This document shows, piece after piece, positions 8,920-19,377 of a stretch of DNA of 64,000 bases. Below the pieces are notes generated by a model, which worked only from the letters and a program-made list of their open reading frames with translations, did not search any database and had not been told where the DNA came from. Source of the DNA: Siphonodentalium dalli (taxonomy: Eukaryota > Mollusca > Scaphopoda > Gadilida > Siphonodentaliidae); contig CP136061.1 of NCBI GenBank assembly GCA_032622095.1, positions 26,230,991 through 26,294,990 of the forward strand, given 5' to 3'. Position 1 is the stretch's first letter. The number at the start of each line of letters is the position of its first letter. Position numbers and translations under genes: made by a program.

Positions 8920-9360
8920 ATGGACACATCACCTGATTCTACTACACCTACACTACCTACCCATCCTACTACAATACATGCTTCAAACGATCAGCCCATA
9001 CCACCCACCTCTTACAAACAACATTCAGTTCTTAATTTTAAAACTTACTGTAGATACGCTTTACCCCACCAAATAACTTTATCGCCACAACTCATTAAAT
9101 ATTGCAATCCCATTCGCATTGATATAACGCAAGATACAATCCGCTTATACGTGCGTTGTATGATTACAAATAACTACTCAGGACATACACTAGATTATTG
9201 GAACGAGTGGCATACATTTCTGGCTCATTTTACGGATTATCCAAAACTTATTGTCAACTCTATAGTCGCGGCAATTCCCATAAAACATCCTAATAAATCA
9301 CCTGAATCGTGTCAAATACACCTGAATCGCATAATACACCGCCACGGCACTTGGAAATAA
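8920..9360 (+). CDS. ORF0, leader ORF before gag, unknown function
   Basis: 146 aa from ATG 8920. The first 30 residues are Ser/Thr/Pro-rich. The rest is a folded-looking domain with YCRYALPHQITLSPQLIKYC, LYVRCMITNNY and WNEWHTFLAHF. No homology recognised, no zinc knuckle and no membrane segment. It is separate from gag (65-nt gap, different frame). The same ORF is recognisable in provirus 2, differing by scattered substitutions and one frameshifting base. An ORF kept in both copies ahead of gag suggests an accessory or matrix-like protein. It lies between the splice donor and gag, so it should be on the genomic RNA. Confidence 0.6.
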   Translation: MDTSPDSTTPTLPTHPTTIHASNDQPIPPTSYKQHSVLNFKTYCRYALPHQITLSPQLIKYCNPIRIDITQDTIRLYVRCMITNNYSGHTLDYWNEWHTFLAHFTDYPKLIVNSIVAAIPIKHPNKSPESCQIHLNRIIHRHGTWK

Positions 9361-9425
9361 ATACAACATATTTCGCACCCATACCATAGATCCCAAAACA
9401 GACACCGTTAATCCTTAATAACATA

Positions 9426-10571
9426 ATGGAGTCACCACCTCCGCAGAGCAGCGATTATTTTCATCCAAGCCAAAATTATCAGCATCACCTTGAATTAAAC
9501 AGGGAAATGGACCGATCAACCGCAAGATCCCCCCACACAGACATTACTAATGAAATGGGCAAAGATGCTCAAAACTTGCTATTGTCACGGCTTACCCATG
9601 AAATTAGCCATTTCACTAGTTCTATCCGCGACCAGACTGAAAGTTTAAAAACACAAACAACAATAACAGCACTGTTGGGGATGAATTCCATTATTGAACC
9701 CTTCGATGGCAAGCCTGACGATTTTCCCCAATGGGTCCATGCGGTGGAAAAATACTCCCGCGCGATTTCGGCACAAGATGAGACTATCATAAAAATTGCC
9801 GCTCAGACATGTAAATCTCAAGTTTCTGAATTTATTCAACGCTTCATAAATGAAAATAACACAGACGGAAAATTCACGTTCACCTGGACCGATCTGAAAT
9901 CACAGTTACGCTCATTATTCAGTTCCATAACTGATTCTCCTCAAGCCCTTTCCTCATTACGAGCCATTAGGCAGAGACATACGGAAACAATTGCCATGTT
10001 TGCAGAACGCATACGTACTCTTGCTAAACACGCGTTTACTGATGAAATTAACACAAGAGCAGTGCAAACACAATTAGTAGCATTTTTTTCCGACGGTATT
10101 CGCGACTCTAGTATCAAATTCAGGCTTCTCAAAGACGACCCCGTAACGCTTGATAGAGCTACTGATATTGCCTTACGCGAAATGAACCTTCGGCAACGCT
10201 ATCGCTTACGTTACGGTGAACATCATAATGATTATAACCAATTCCCACAGTTACAATCCCCTCGACCAATGGATATCGACAATAACCACCGGCATATTCC
10301 AAGAGGGCCATCACAATCCACTTACACCCCCCGCCAATCCAAAGACAGACACCGAATCAATGATCACCCCCACAGGCGCCAACCTTCAAATTCTCACCAC
10401 CCCTACTCTGAACCAAGGGTCTCCTATCCCAACCGCATCCAAACCATGGATGCAAGATATACTACAACAGCTCAACGACTCCTCTTCTGTACATACTGCA
10501 GATTAAACAATCATACCACAGACCAATGCAGACGTCGGGCTCAAAATAATAACCAATTTTTAAACAGATAA
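9426..10571 (+). CDS. gag: Gag polyprotein of provirus 1
   Basis: 381 aa. Middle part (about 95-270) has the layout of a Ty3/Gypsy capsid: EPFDGKPDDFPQWVHAVEKY, then LKSQLRSLF, then a segment with REMNLRQRYR. A basic Arg/His/Pro-rich linker follows. One CCHC zinc knuckle (FCTYCRLNNHTTDQC; C-x2-C-x4-H-x4-C, about residues 354-368) lies near the C-terminus and should bind RNA. The last codons overlap the slippery heptamer at 10559-10565, so a fraction of ribosomes should shift into pol. ORF intact. Confidence 0.9.
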   Translation: MESPPPQSSDYFHPSQNYQHHLELNREMDRSTARSPHTDITNEMGKDAQNLLLSRLTHEISHFTSSIRDQTESLKTQTTITALLGMNSIIEPFDGKPDDFPQWVHAVEKYSRAISAQDETIIKIAAQTCKSQVSEFIQRFINENNTDGKFTFTWTDLKSQLRSLFSSITDSPQALSSLRAIRQRHTETIAMFAERIRTLAKHAFTDEINTRAVQTQLVAFFSDGIRDSSIKFRLLKDDPVTLDRATDIALREMNLRQRYRLRYGEHHNDYNQFPQLQSPRPMDIDNNHRHIPRGPSQSTYTPRQSKDRHRINDHPHRRQPSNSHHPYSEPRVSYPNRIQTMDARYTTTAQRLLFCTYCRLNNHTTDQCRRRAQNNNQFLNR

Positions 10572-10624
10572 GGACTCATTGCTACACAAATTTGACCCCA
10601 AGTAGACGCAAGCCAATGAGTCCT
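10559..10624 (+). promoter_or_regulatory. Gag-pol -1 ribosomal frameshift signal
   Basis: T TTA AAC (10559-10565), in the correct phase relative to gag, is the classic X-XXY-YYZ heptamer. A 5-nt spacer (10566-10570) follows. Then AGGACTCATTG (10571-10581) pairs perfectly with CAATGAGTCCT (10614-10624): an 11-bp stem with a 32-nt loop. The -1 frame is open from here into pol, and the gag stop lies at 10569-10571. All three parts (heptamer, spacer length, stem) match known signals. A pseudoknot was not established. Confidence 0.88.
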
Positions 10625-13600
10625 ATTACACATCAGATTAGCACCATAGGCGGCCACAATCATAGATATGCTAAAGCTCATCGAACATACGAATCTCAAA
10701 AGCATAGAGTCTATCATTCACAGCTGCAACCCATTAATCATTACCCCACGCTACCATCAAAGTGCCAAAACCAACGATATATTAATTACCGCACGCGGCG
10801 CCCACTTAATCTCCCTCGCCACAGGCAGGTAACACATACCACCTTCTGCCATAACAGGTGTCCCTCTATGAAACCCAGATTTCATAATTCTTCCAATAAG
10901 TCTATCTCACCGCTTCTTGACTTAAACTTTCCTTCCCATTTTAAAACCCTGAATCGCCTTGAAAAGCCCAAGCACCAACACATTACTAATTCTTACTCAT
11001 CATCCAACAGAAAGTCAACATGCACCAATTCTCGCGAATCACATTCCAATACTGCAATTAACCCTATAATACCACCAGTCAAACCCATACAACACACTAT
11101 ACCAGTACTTAAATATCCAAGTGATATGACAGATGGTGCTCTAAACCAAACACCATGCTCAACTATCATTAAAATACACAAACAACGGATTAGATCACTA
11201 TTAGACTCCGGGGCAACCACCAGTTGCTTGAAATACGACATTTATAGATCCATGCCAAATCGACCACCTTTAATTAAAGAACATGTGTTACTCACATCAG
11301 CCGATGGTACACCAATGAAAGTTTTTGGATCCACACATCTCACATTTAGAATCGGAAAACTCATTCTTACTCACAAATTTGTCATATGTGCAACCTTGTC
11401 CCGTCCCTGCATTTTAGGGCGCGATTTTATGAAACAACACAGTATTAGACTTTACTTTGATCTAGAAAAATTCAGAATACAGAATCAATTATACCCGATG
11501 TTAAGGGACGGTCACATTGCATCACTCATCCGATCAACAAATAACGTTTCATTATCACCCCACTCATGCGCCATCATAACAGGCAGACTCATAGGGCCAA
11601 ATGATATGTTTAACACACCTATGATCCGAATAGGCAAAGGTAACATGTCCATTTTCGAACAGGAACCAAATGTACATGTAGCCGACACGATAGCAGATGC
11701 AAATAATCCAAATATTTGCGTCATGATAGAAAACCAATCGGCGTCACATATGTCCATTAGGAAAGGTCGTGTGATAGCACAAGCATTTGGCACTCAAGAG
11801 CAAATGATATGCACGGCATCCGATGAGCAAAACGTTAACTCATCTCCGCCAAACAAACACAGTATAAACACCATAGGTGACCGGCAAGACATTAAACCTC
11901 CAGTCACCAAGACTCAACCTATATCTGTCGATGATATCGTGGCACCTCAACACCTTAAACAGCAAATATTGCAACTAGTATCACAATACCCTGATGTTTT
12001 TACAAATGACATAAACAAGATAGGATATTGTCCAAAAATTTAAATGAAAATCGACCTCAAACCAAATACTTTATCTATTTTTTGCAAAAAATATCCGACA
12101 CCACTGAACAAACAACGAATTATGGCTGCTGAGATAAAAAAATGATTAGATGCAGACATTATTAGACCCACTGCCCATTCATCGTGGGGATTTCCCAGTC
12201 TCCTCATCCGCAAATCCACACCCAACCCCGATGGTACTCCAAATTACCGATTGGTAATCGATCTGAGAAAACTCAATGATGTTTCCATTCCATTAAAATG
12301 GTCTATGCCTAGTTTTACAGAAATATCGTCCAAGTTACTCGGCTCAACTATTTTCAGTATCTTTGATTTATCAAATGCTTATCATGTTATTGGAGTTGAA
12401 CCCGAACATGTGCCCATATTAACTATGAATACGTCCGAAGGACAATACAGTTATCAAAGAGCCCCGATGGGATATGTCTCGAGCTCAGGGTATTTTTTAA
12501 AACTCATGAACATGGCCCTACACGATTTACCATTTGTAGAAGGATTTGTCGATGACCTGATCTGTCATAGCTCCGATCCTCAAACGCATATACAGCAGCT
12601 CACAAAATTATTTGACAGACTCAGGGAATACGGCTTAATAGTTAAACTATCAAAATCTAAATTTTGCCAACCACAAGTCAAATTTTTAGGGCATATTATT
12701 TCCGACAAGGGCACATCCCCTGACCCTGAAAAAATTTCAATTATCAAGTCTCTACCACCTCCGAAATCAGTTAAAGAAGTCCGCAGATTACTGGGAATTC
12801 TTAATTTTTACAGGTCATATTCTCCTACTTTCGCATCCACGGCATTGCCTTTAATCAAACTCACAGCCAAATATGCTAAATTTGTGTGGGATGCGCCGTG
12901 CCAAACAGCGTTCGACACGCTTAAAGAAAGCTTAGCAACCGCCCCCATCTTAGCTTACCCAAATCCCGACAAACTGTTCATTCTGACAGTAGATGCATCT
13001 ATCCATATTATCGGGGCGATACTATCACAATATCCTAATAGCCAAGATGATAAACACGTTGAACTACCAATCGCGTTCGCCAGTAAAAAACTTAACAAAT
13101 CACAAAGGAATTATTCTGTCACGGAAAAAGAAGCATTCGCTATATATACGTTTGCAAGCCAATTTAAATTTTACTTACAGGGATCCCAAGTAGAGATTAA
13201 AACAGATCACTTACCCCTCATCCACATGTTTAAAAAACAGGATCTGATAAACACAAAAATTCAAAAATGGTTTTTGGAAATATCAGCATTGAACCCAAAA
13301 ATTACTTATATTAAAGGCACGAACAATGTTACGGCCGATTTTTGCAGTCGGATAAACCCCGACACACACCCGTGCATCATTTCTTGCACAGATAGCGACC
13401 CAAATCCACCCACCAATCCCCTTGTACAGGATGTTAATATACTTGACATGAAAGATATTCAGGAATTCTCAAAACGAAATAAACAAACAAAAAAGAACAC
13501 GGATTCTGAATCATCAGTTGATCTTGACGACAGCCCGGCCCTTCCTCCTATAACTAATATAAGAGATGAACAATCAGCAGACCACACAATCACCGAGATT

Positions 13601-15289
13601 ATCAAACAAATGCAATCAACAAATATACCCGAAAAATTAGCAAAAACCTTTATTCTCAAAGATGGTATCCTACACTATATATCAATATATAATGACATAC
13701 CTAAATTACGAATATATATAACGGACAAAATAGCGCAGGAAGTTATATCCCAATATCACCGTCTCGGCCATAGAGCGGTACAATCGCTATACGCGACCAT
13801 ACGAAACAGATATTACACACCTCAGTTGTTTGCAAAAATTGTCACATACATAAACAATTGTCACACATGCCGACAACGAAATGCTTATAATCCAAAAATC
13901 CCGCTTCAACCAGTCACTGCCCCATCAAGGCCAGGACAGCTCATAGCCATCGATCTTATGGGACCATTTTCCCCCAAAACACAGTCAGGAAATAGATTTA
14001 TCTTAACTATTATTGATCAATTTTCATTACATACTTTAGCATACGCATTACCTAACAAAATGGTGGATACAATTTTAGAAAGATTGAATTCAGAGTATTT
14101 CACTTTATTTGGATCAGTTGAAGGTATTTTAACGGATAATGGGTCCGAGTTTGCAAACTCTACCTTTTCTGAATTTTGTAAATATTACCATATCAATCAC
14201 CGCCTCAGTTCGTTCTACTCACCCCAAAGCAATGGGAAGCCAGAACGTTCGCATAGAAGTCTAGCATCAATCATTTCAACAATCACCCAAGCAAATGTAG
14301 AAAATTGGGACCTATATCTAAATTATGCATCACAAGCAATGAACTTCTATTGTTCCAGTGTACATACACATTCACCATTTTTTCTAACTTTTTTTAGAGA
14401 ACCACAGATAAGCATAGACCGAATTTTAACACACAGAGAAAAGTATTTAGGAGAGGATTTTTTAGCCACCACGCTTCAAAATCAACACATTATTTTTAAA
14501 ACTACAAAATCTCTTCTCGAAACAGCCTCTCGCAACCACAAACAGAACAAAGGTGGATCTATTCCAACCTTTAAAATAGGCCAATCCGTCTATTACAAAA
14601 TCCACCAACCAAATCACAAATTTTCATTTAAATATGAGCCGTTTTGGCGTATCTTGAAACAGACAGGCCCCATATCTTACATATTAAGACATGACCTATC
14701 TGCTAAATTAACAAAATCACATGCTAAACACATCAAACCATCCCCCGTTGATTGGCCTACACCTCAAATTCCCAATCACTTAAAAAATAAACGACATAAT
14801 CGATTTGCATTTCCACCGAGTGAAGCCAGTGTCGATAATAATAGCTCTCAATCCACATTGGAATCAGACGATGACCTCAAAACGACGGCAATTAAGCGCG
14901 CTCAACTTGAGCGCTCAAACACAGACGACAGTTCTTCAATACCATTGGCTGAATTAGCCAACAGACTCATGGCTTCAAAACATTTTAATAAAACAGACAG
15001 CCAATCACCCCCGGATTTTTCACCCAGCGACCAATCTAGGCCCCAAACACAGGAACCAAATGTCATAAAACACAAATTAATTACACAAAATTCTTATAGT
15101 ACGACGCCAGACACAAAATCGGATCGCGCAGATAACAAACGCGGCCGGCATCGTAAATTATATACACCATACGCCAAACACACGCCTAAAGATTCATCGT
15201 TTTCTAATTCCTTCCAATATACATCACCCAACAGCCGTTCGACAATTGGTCAAACGAAAGTACGGAAACATATGATTTATATCAGATGA
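10565..15289 (+). pseudogene. pol: Pol polyprotein (PR-RT-RNase H-INT) of provirus 1, two in-frame stops
   Basis: Read in the -1 frame after gag. Aspartic protease motif LLDSGATTSC at about 11195-11224. The reverse transcriptase core includes YRLVIDLRKLNDVSIP (12246) and catalytic FVDDL (Asp pair 12551-12556). RNase H motifs: LTVDAS, TEKEAFAIY, KTDHLPLI and NNVTADFCSR. Integrase: HRLGH and CHTC zinc site (13757-13871), AIDLMGPF, LTDNGSEF and GKPERSHR for D, D, E. GPISYIL (about 14668) is a GPY/F-like C-terminus, and a long Ser/Lys/Pro-rich tail reaches 15289. Two stops interrupt the frame between PR and RT: TAA 12041-12043 and TGA 12143-12145. There is no frameshift, and all catalytic residues I can check are present. 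As it stands it cannot give a complete Gag-Pol. Confidence 0.92.
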
Positions 15290-17005
15290 CAACTGATATC
15301 GAACATTCATAATTATGTATCAAAGTACTTCACAATCACTAATGATAGATAGTTTACATAACTTTTATTAGTATTATATAAAACAGGTTTTACAAAGGCA
15401 TAACATAGATAGACACCCCAACGATAAACTTTACTCATACCAGTTGCATGATCATATAGTATATATATCAAACAGGGCATCGTCCCGTTTCCCAAATCTC
15501 TAATTCAATTATCGCTAACAGGTGTACATTGAGTCATGATGCCGAAGTAAATTTAACCGACATGTAATATATATCTTTCGCTAATGACTGACACTCGGCG
15601 TCTTTGAATAATTGTTTATTCACGAAACATGCCAATCTGTCGATCATTCTAACAGGTGTACATTGAGTCATGATGCCGAAGTAAATTTAACCGACATGTA
15701 ATATATATCTTTCGCTAATGACTGACACTCGGCGTCTTTGCCTAATTGTTTATTCACGAAACATGCCAATCTGTCGATCATTGTCTCTCGCACCAATCTC
15801 CGAAATATGGCAAACTCCCGTTCATGACTCAGTTACATCTTCATTCCCTCCAATATACTTAACTCAATCATATATTCATTGACATAGCCCACCTACGCCA
15901 CAATACACTATATATATTATATAGTAGTTGATTCAATAATCACGGCATATTTCCCTCAATATTACTACCCCCGATACTGCCAAACAACGCTCTTTATCAT
16001 AGAACGATTGGTACAGAAACCACGGCATATTATCCCTCAATATAGACAACCCCCCCACCTACGCCACAATACACTATATATATTATATAGTAGTTGATAC
16101 AATAATCACGGCATATTTCCCTCAATATTACTACCCCCCTCCTGCCAAACAACGCTCTTTATCATAGAACGATTGGTACAGAAACCACGGCATATTATCC
16201 CTCAAGTAGACACCCCCACCCAACAACGCCACTATAATTATATTATATAGTAGGTGATACAATCATCACGGCATATTTCCCTCAATATCACCCCCCCCCA
16301 ATACTGCCAAATAACGTTCTTTATCACAGAACGATTGGTATAGAAACCACGACATTTCCACCACCATCACTGATTTCCCACCTCGCATCTCACATACATT
16401 TACCGACATTATTTGAACCCACGAAACCCAGAAGCAAACGTATAACACTCTTTACTATAGAGCGTATATTATATCAACCCTGGCATTTCTCCCATATTCC
16501 ATACGTTCCCATAAACTCTCCGAAATAACTAAAACCAAATTTATTCGAACGAACAAACAAACGCTCTTCATTCTAAAACTTAGATGACCCAATCAATAAC
16601 AGTATTGAACTCTGTAATAATTCTTGGCAGCGGTCTAATAATATATTTATCTCTTTATATTTCAACCAATCTTAGACTATAATTAAATAATCTTTGGCGA
16701 TTTAGCACATTTACAGAAGTTACTCTTTGTATTTCAACCAATATTGCCACCTTTGGTGCATTACCACGGTTACAACAACAACAACAACTACAACAACAAC
16801 AAAAAATAAAAAATAAATTACAATTTTTTCACTGAATTTATCAGCAAGATGTTATTTCTACAGGCTAGCACGGTGAATAACCACAAAAACAATTCAATTC
16901 ATGTTATTGTTGGCTAAACACCGTGCCAGCTTGCAGAATGCAAGCCAGCTCTTGATCCAGGGACGCTCCAAATTCATCAGGGGCAGCATTCACAGCGACA
17001 TCTTC
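15290..17005 (+). repeat. Non-coding repeat region after pol in provirus 1
   Basis: Three repeat blocks. (a) A 134-bp tandem duplication at 15515-15648 and 15649-15782, starting CTAACAGGTGTACATTGAG; its second half is the source of the insert in the 3' LTR. (b) About three copies of a 165-bp unit at 15891-16345 with CACTATATATATTATATAGT, CACGGCAT and ACGCTCTTTAT motifs; provirus 2 has diverged copies at 33400-33800. (c) A CAA-rich microsatellite at 16776-16802. No ORF on the + strand. A minus-strand AATAAA near 16540 could end the antisense ORF-A transcript. Confidence 0.75.
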
Positions 17006-17281
17006 TTACAACACTCTCCGATGTTGACTCCAGATGTCCACTATTTGCTGCCTTTCATCTATGATCTCCAGCCGGAGATTTATCACCGTCTGGCATCTTT
17101 CTAACTCAGACACGGTACTAAAGTACCGTGCCCAATCTATACTGGTCCCTCCAGCAAGGCACACAGCAACTATAACATCATGAAATGCCAGTATGTGGTC
17201 CACATACTGCATTGTCACCTCATATTGACTAGTTTCTAACACGGCAACCTCAGCCTCCAAGAATCGCAAGTAATCAGACAT
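17006..17281 (-). CDS. Antisense accessory ORF-A of provirus 1, unknown function
   Basis: 91 aa on the strand opposite to gag-pol-env; ATG at 17281 (the longer frame up to 17323 would need a GTG start). The protein is acidic, probably helical, and starts MSDYLRFLEAEVAVLE. Near the C-terminus it has RYFSTVSELERCQTVINLR, matching ORF-B in RY-x2-T-x4/6-ERC-x4-NLR. A minus-strand TATA box (17327-17333) lies 46 nt upstream of the ATG. ORF-A lies between pol and env. Provirus 2 has lost this stretch. No known domain recognised. Pairing with a similar ORF, each with its own TATA box, argues for a real gene and against a chance ORF. Confidence 0.6.
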   Translation of the reverse strand: MSDYLRFLEAEVAVLETSQYEVTMQYVDHILAFHDVIVAVCLAGGTSIDWARYFSTVSELERCQTVINLRLEIIDERQQIVDIWSQHRRVL

Positions 17282-17326
17282 AATGAAAATTAAGTCAGAA
17301 ATAACACTTGTCGATATTCCCACACC

Positions 17327-17348
17327 TTATATACTCATCTCATATTGG
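17327..17348 (-). promoter_or_regulatory. Putative promoter of antisense ORF-A
   Basis: Minus-strand TATATAAGG (TATA core 17327-17333) with a CCAAT pentamer at 17344-17348 just upstream. A start site about 30 nt downstream of TATA would fall near 17300, just before the ATG at 17281. Sequence-based only. Confidence 0.5.
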
Positions 17349-17828
17349 CAGATAGCGTCCGTGTCGAATCGAGACGCTGTGCCAAACCAAGTAAGCACTC
17401 TCGAAGATTCCCGAGGGACATGCTAGGCACTATCTATCTCAAATAGACCCACACGGTAATATATATCCAGTGTGCATCGGTGCACAATGCACACAGGGCT
17501 AAAACTTGCTTCCCTCAAACAACAAAAACAAAATAAATACAATAAAAATATGTTACACAAGTATCATATCAATAAATAGGAATATTTCAACATAAACCAT
17601 AACATAAACAAACATTACCCAGCCAATTTATCTGCCTCATAAACATAAAACTATCCATAATTATTCATTAAACTCAAATAACCCAAATCAAGCGACCCAC
17701 ACAAACCAATAAGTATGACAAGAACACCGATAGGTTAACCTTCCACTTCCACAACACATACACCAGACCCCTTCCCCACACACTACGTATCTAGTGAGAT
17801 GTAAGTCACAATATATCTCTCAACACGA
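17349..17828. other. Provirus 1 spacer without gene
   Basis: Upstream side of ORF-A. Contains the near-palindrome TGTGCATCGGTGCACAATGC around 17470-17490, a version of which is kept in provirus 2 near 34055-34080. Otherwise AT-rich, no ORF. Confidence 0.5.
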
Positions 17829-18257
17829 CCATATCGTATATGTACCACCCCCCCCCCCCCCCCCAACTGCCCACAATACCCTAAATCACATATAGATGTG
17901 CAGAGCTAAAATGAGCCTGAATAACATGTACGTGAAAATCACAATATATCTCCCAACATGACCATATCGTATAGTACCACCCCCCCCCCCAACTGCCCAC
18001 AATACCCTAATTCACATATACATGTGCAGAGCTAAAATGAGCCCGAATAACATGTATGTGAAAATCACAATATATCTCCCAACACGACCATATCGTATAT
18101 GTACCACCCCCCCCCCAACTGCCCACAATACCCTAAATCACATATACATGTGCAGAGCTAAAATGAGCCTGAATAACATGTATGTGCAAATCACAATATA
18201 TCTCCCAACACGACGATATCGTATACATACCCCCCCCCCCCCCCCCCCCCCCCCCAC
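17829..18257 (+). repeat. Poly-C-bearing tandem repeat, 125-133-bp unit
   Basis: Four units, each with CCATATCGTATATGTACCA-like sequence, a pure C tract (from about 8 to more than 20 C), AACTGCCCACAATACCCTAA and an ATGTGCAGAGCTAAAATGAG phrase. Unit starts at about 17829, 17962, 18088 and 18213. Period varies mainly through C-tract length. Diverged units are in provirus 2 at about 34650-34870. Proline-rich ORFs read from the C tracts are artefacts. Confidence 0.85.
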
Positions 18258-18783
18258 GCCAAGATAACCAGAGCCGCGTGACAATGCGCGATCAAATATC
18301 ATCATTACAATATAGATAGAACTACTATTCCATGCGTCAATTGCACTCCCCTAATACTATACAATCAACAAATATTTCCGCCAATAATCATGTCAAATAT
18401 AGCAATAAGAACCTATATATAGCAGTACACAATACGCATTTATTCATATGCCTTTTGATATCCATATTGACATGACTGTTGGTATACCTACACCCTATGA
18501 CACATACATTTTATAAATAATACAGCAATACCACTCGTCGTTCACATTCAGATGTCCATGTGATGTTTTCAATGAAACCAATCTTCATTAGCACGATGTA
18601 GCCCACGTTAAATTATATAGGCACAAACAGCTATCAAAGATTGGGCCCATCTTTCTCCTTCACTCCTCCTGCCAAACCTCCTCAAATCTCGCTCATCAGC
18701 CGGCCCAACTCAACTCCGTCTTACCAGTCAGTCTGTTCTTCCGACCACAGATCCATCAACCTTCTCCTCTCTTCCCTAATCTG

Positions 18784-19026
18784 CTACCTCAGATTTAAAA
18801 TGAGGTAACACCTTTCATTTTCTTCTAGCCACAACGTACACAGATAGCGATCGCTCTTGGATGATACCCCCGTACGGGCGTGCTCATTCTCCCGCTCAAA
18901 TTGATCGACTATCTGATCATTCACGTAGGTCAGATAGATCGAATCAACGATCACCCCAAAATACCCAAAACCACATGCCTTCGCATTTCTCAACTTACAC
19001 TCTAACTCACTCAAAAGTTGACTCAT
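18784..19026 (-). CDS. Antisense accessory ORF-B of provirus 1, unknown function
   Basis: 80 aa, minus strand, ATG at 19026. Begins MSQLLSELECKLRNAK and ends DRYLCTLWLEENERCYLILN followed by LR and the stop. It shares with ORF-A the MS-x2-L-x2-LE start, a VD-x-I in the middle and the RY-x2-T-x4/6-ERC-x4-NLR C-terminus, so the two look like old duplicates. A TATAAA on the minus strand (19084-19089) lies 58 nt upstream, and TGACGTCA (19168-19175) about 80 bp further up. A minus-strand AATAAA near 18440 could end its transcript. Deleted from provirus 2. No known domain recognised; small regulatory protein is only a guess. Confidence 0.6.
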   Translation of the reverse strand: MSQLLSELECKLRNAKACGFGYFGVIVDSIYLTYVNDQIVDQFERENEHARTGVSSKSDRYLCTLWLEENERCYLILNLR

Positions 19027-19083
19027 AACTGCAAATATCGAAAGATAGGCCCGCAGTAATTCACAGCCGTAATGGCCAACGCA

Positions 19084-19175
19084 TTTATACCGCTATACCA
19101 CTAATTACCTTCGTCGACACGTCTAGCGCACGCAGCGCGGCTAATTGATACACACACTCGCATCGCGTGACGTCA
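19084..19175 (-). promoter_or_regulatory. Putative promoter of antisense ORF-B with TATA box and CRE
   Basis: Minus-strand GGTATAAATGC (TATAAA 19084-19089) and an exact palindromic cAMP/ATF response element TGACGTCA at 19168-19175. Spacing is typical of a compact RNA polymerase II promoter. The + strand env acceptor lies only about 190 bp away, so the two transcripts would diverge from this stretch. Confidence 0.55.
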
Positions 19176-19347
19176 TATTTCGTCGATTTCTGGGGGTACC
19201 AATTTTACACAGTAATTTGAGAATGACATTACAACTTACACCGGCCGAATAATCTCATCGATTAATCAAACCAGTTAACCCATAAAAGCCATGCCCACGC
19301 GAATCTATCTTTATAATCAGATACCGGCTAACCCGCTAATACACACC

Positions 19348-19366
19348 TATATTTTTACTTATAGGG
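19348..19366 (+). promoter_or_regulatory. Putative env splice acceptor
   Basis: CTATATTTTTACTTATAG|GGG, AG at 19363-19364, with a pyrimidine-rich tract, 13 nt before the env ATG at 19378. Together with the donor at 8830 it would give a spliced env mRNA lacking gag-pol. Confidence 0.6.
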
Positions 19367-19377
19367 GTGCAAGCGAT

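Noticed and set aside
17282-17323. Longer form of antisense ORF-A
   Set aside because: Needs a GTG start; the ATG at 17281 fits the TATA box distance and the MS start shared with ORF-B.
17400-17418. Heat-shock-element-like GAAGATTCCCGAG upstream of ORF-A
   Set aside because: Only two good units of the element; likely by chance, so not listed as regulatory.
18022-18267. Proline-rich ORF
   Set aside because: Product of a C tract in a tandem repeat, length-variable and not conserved.
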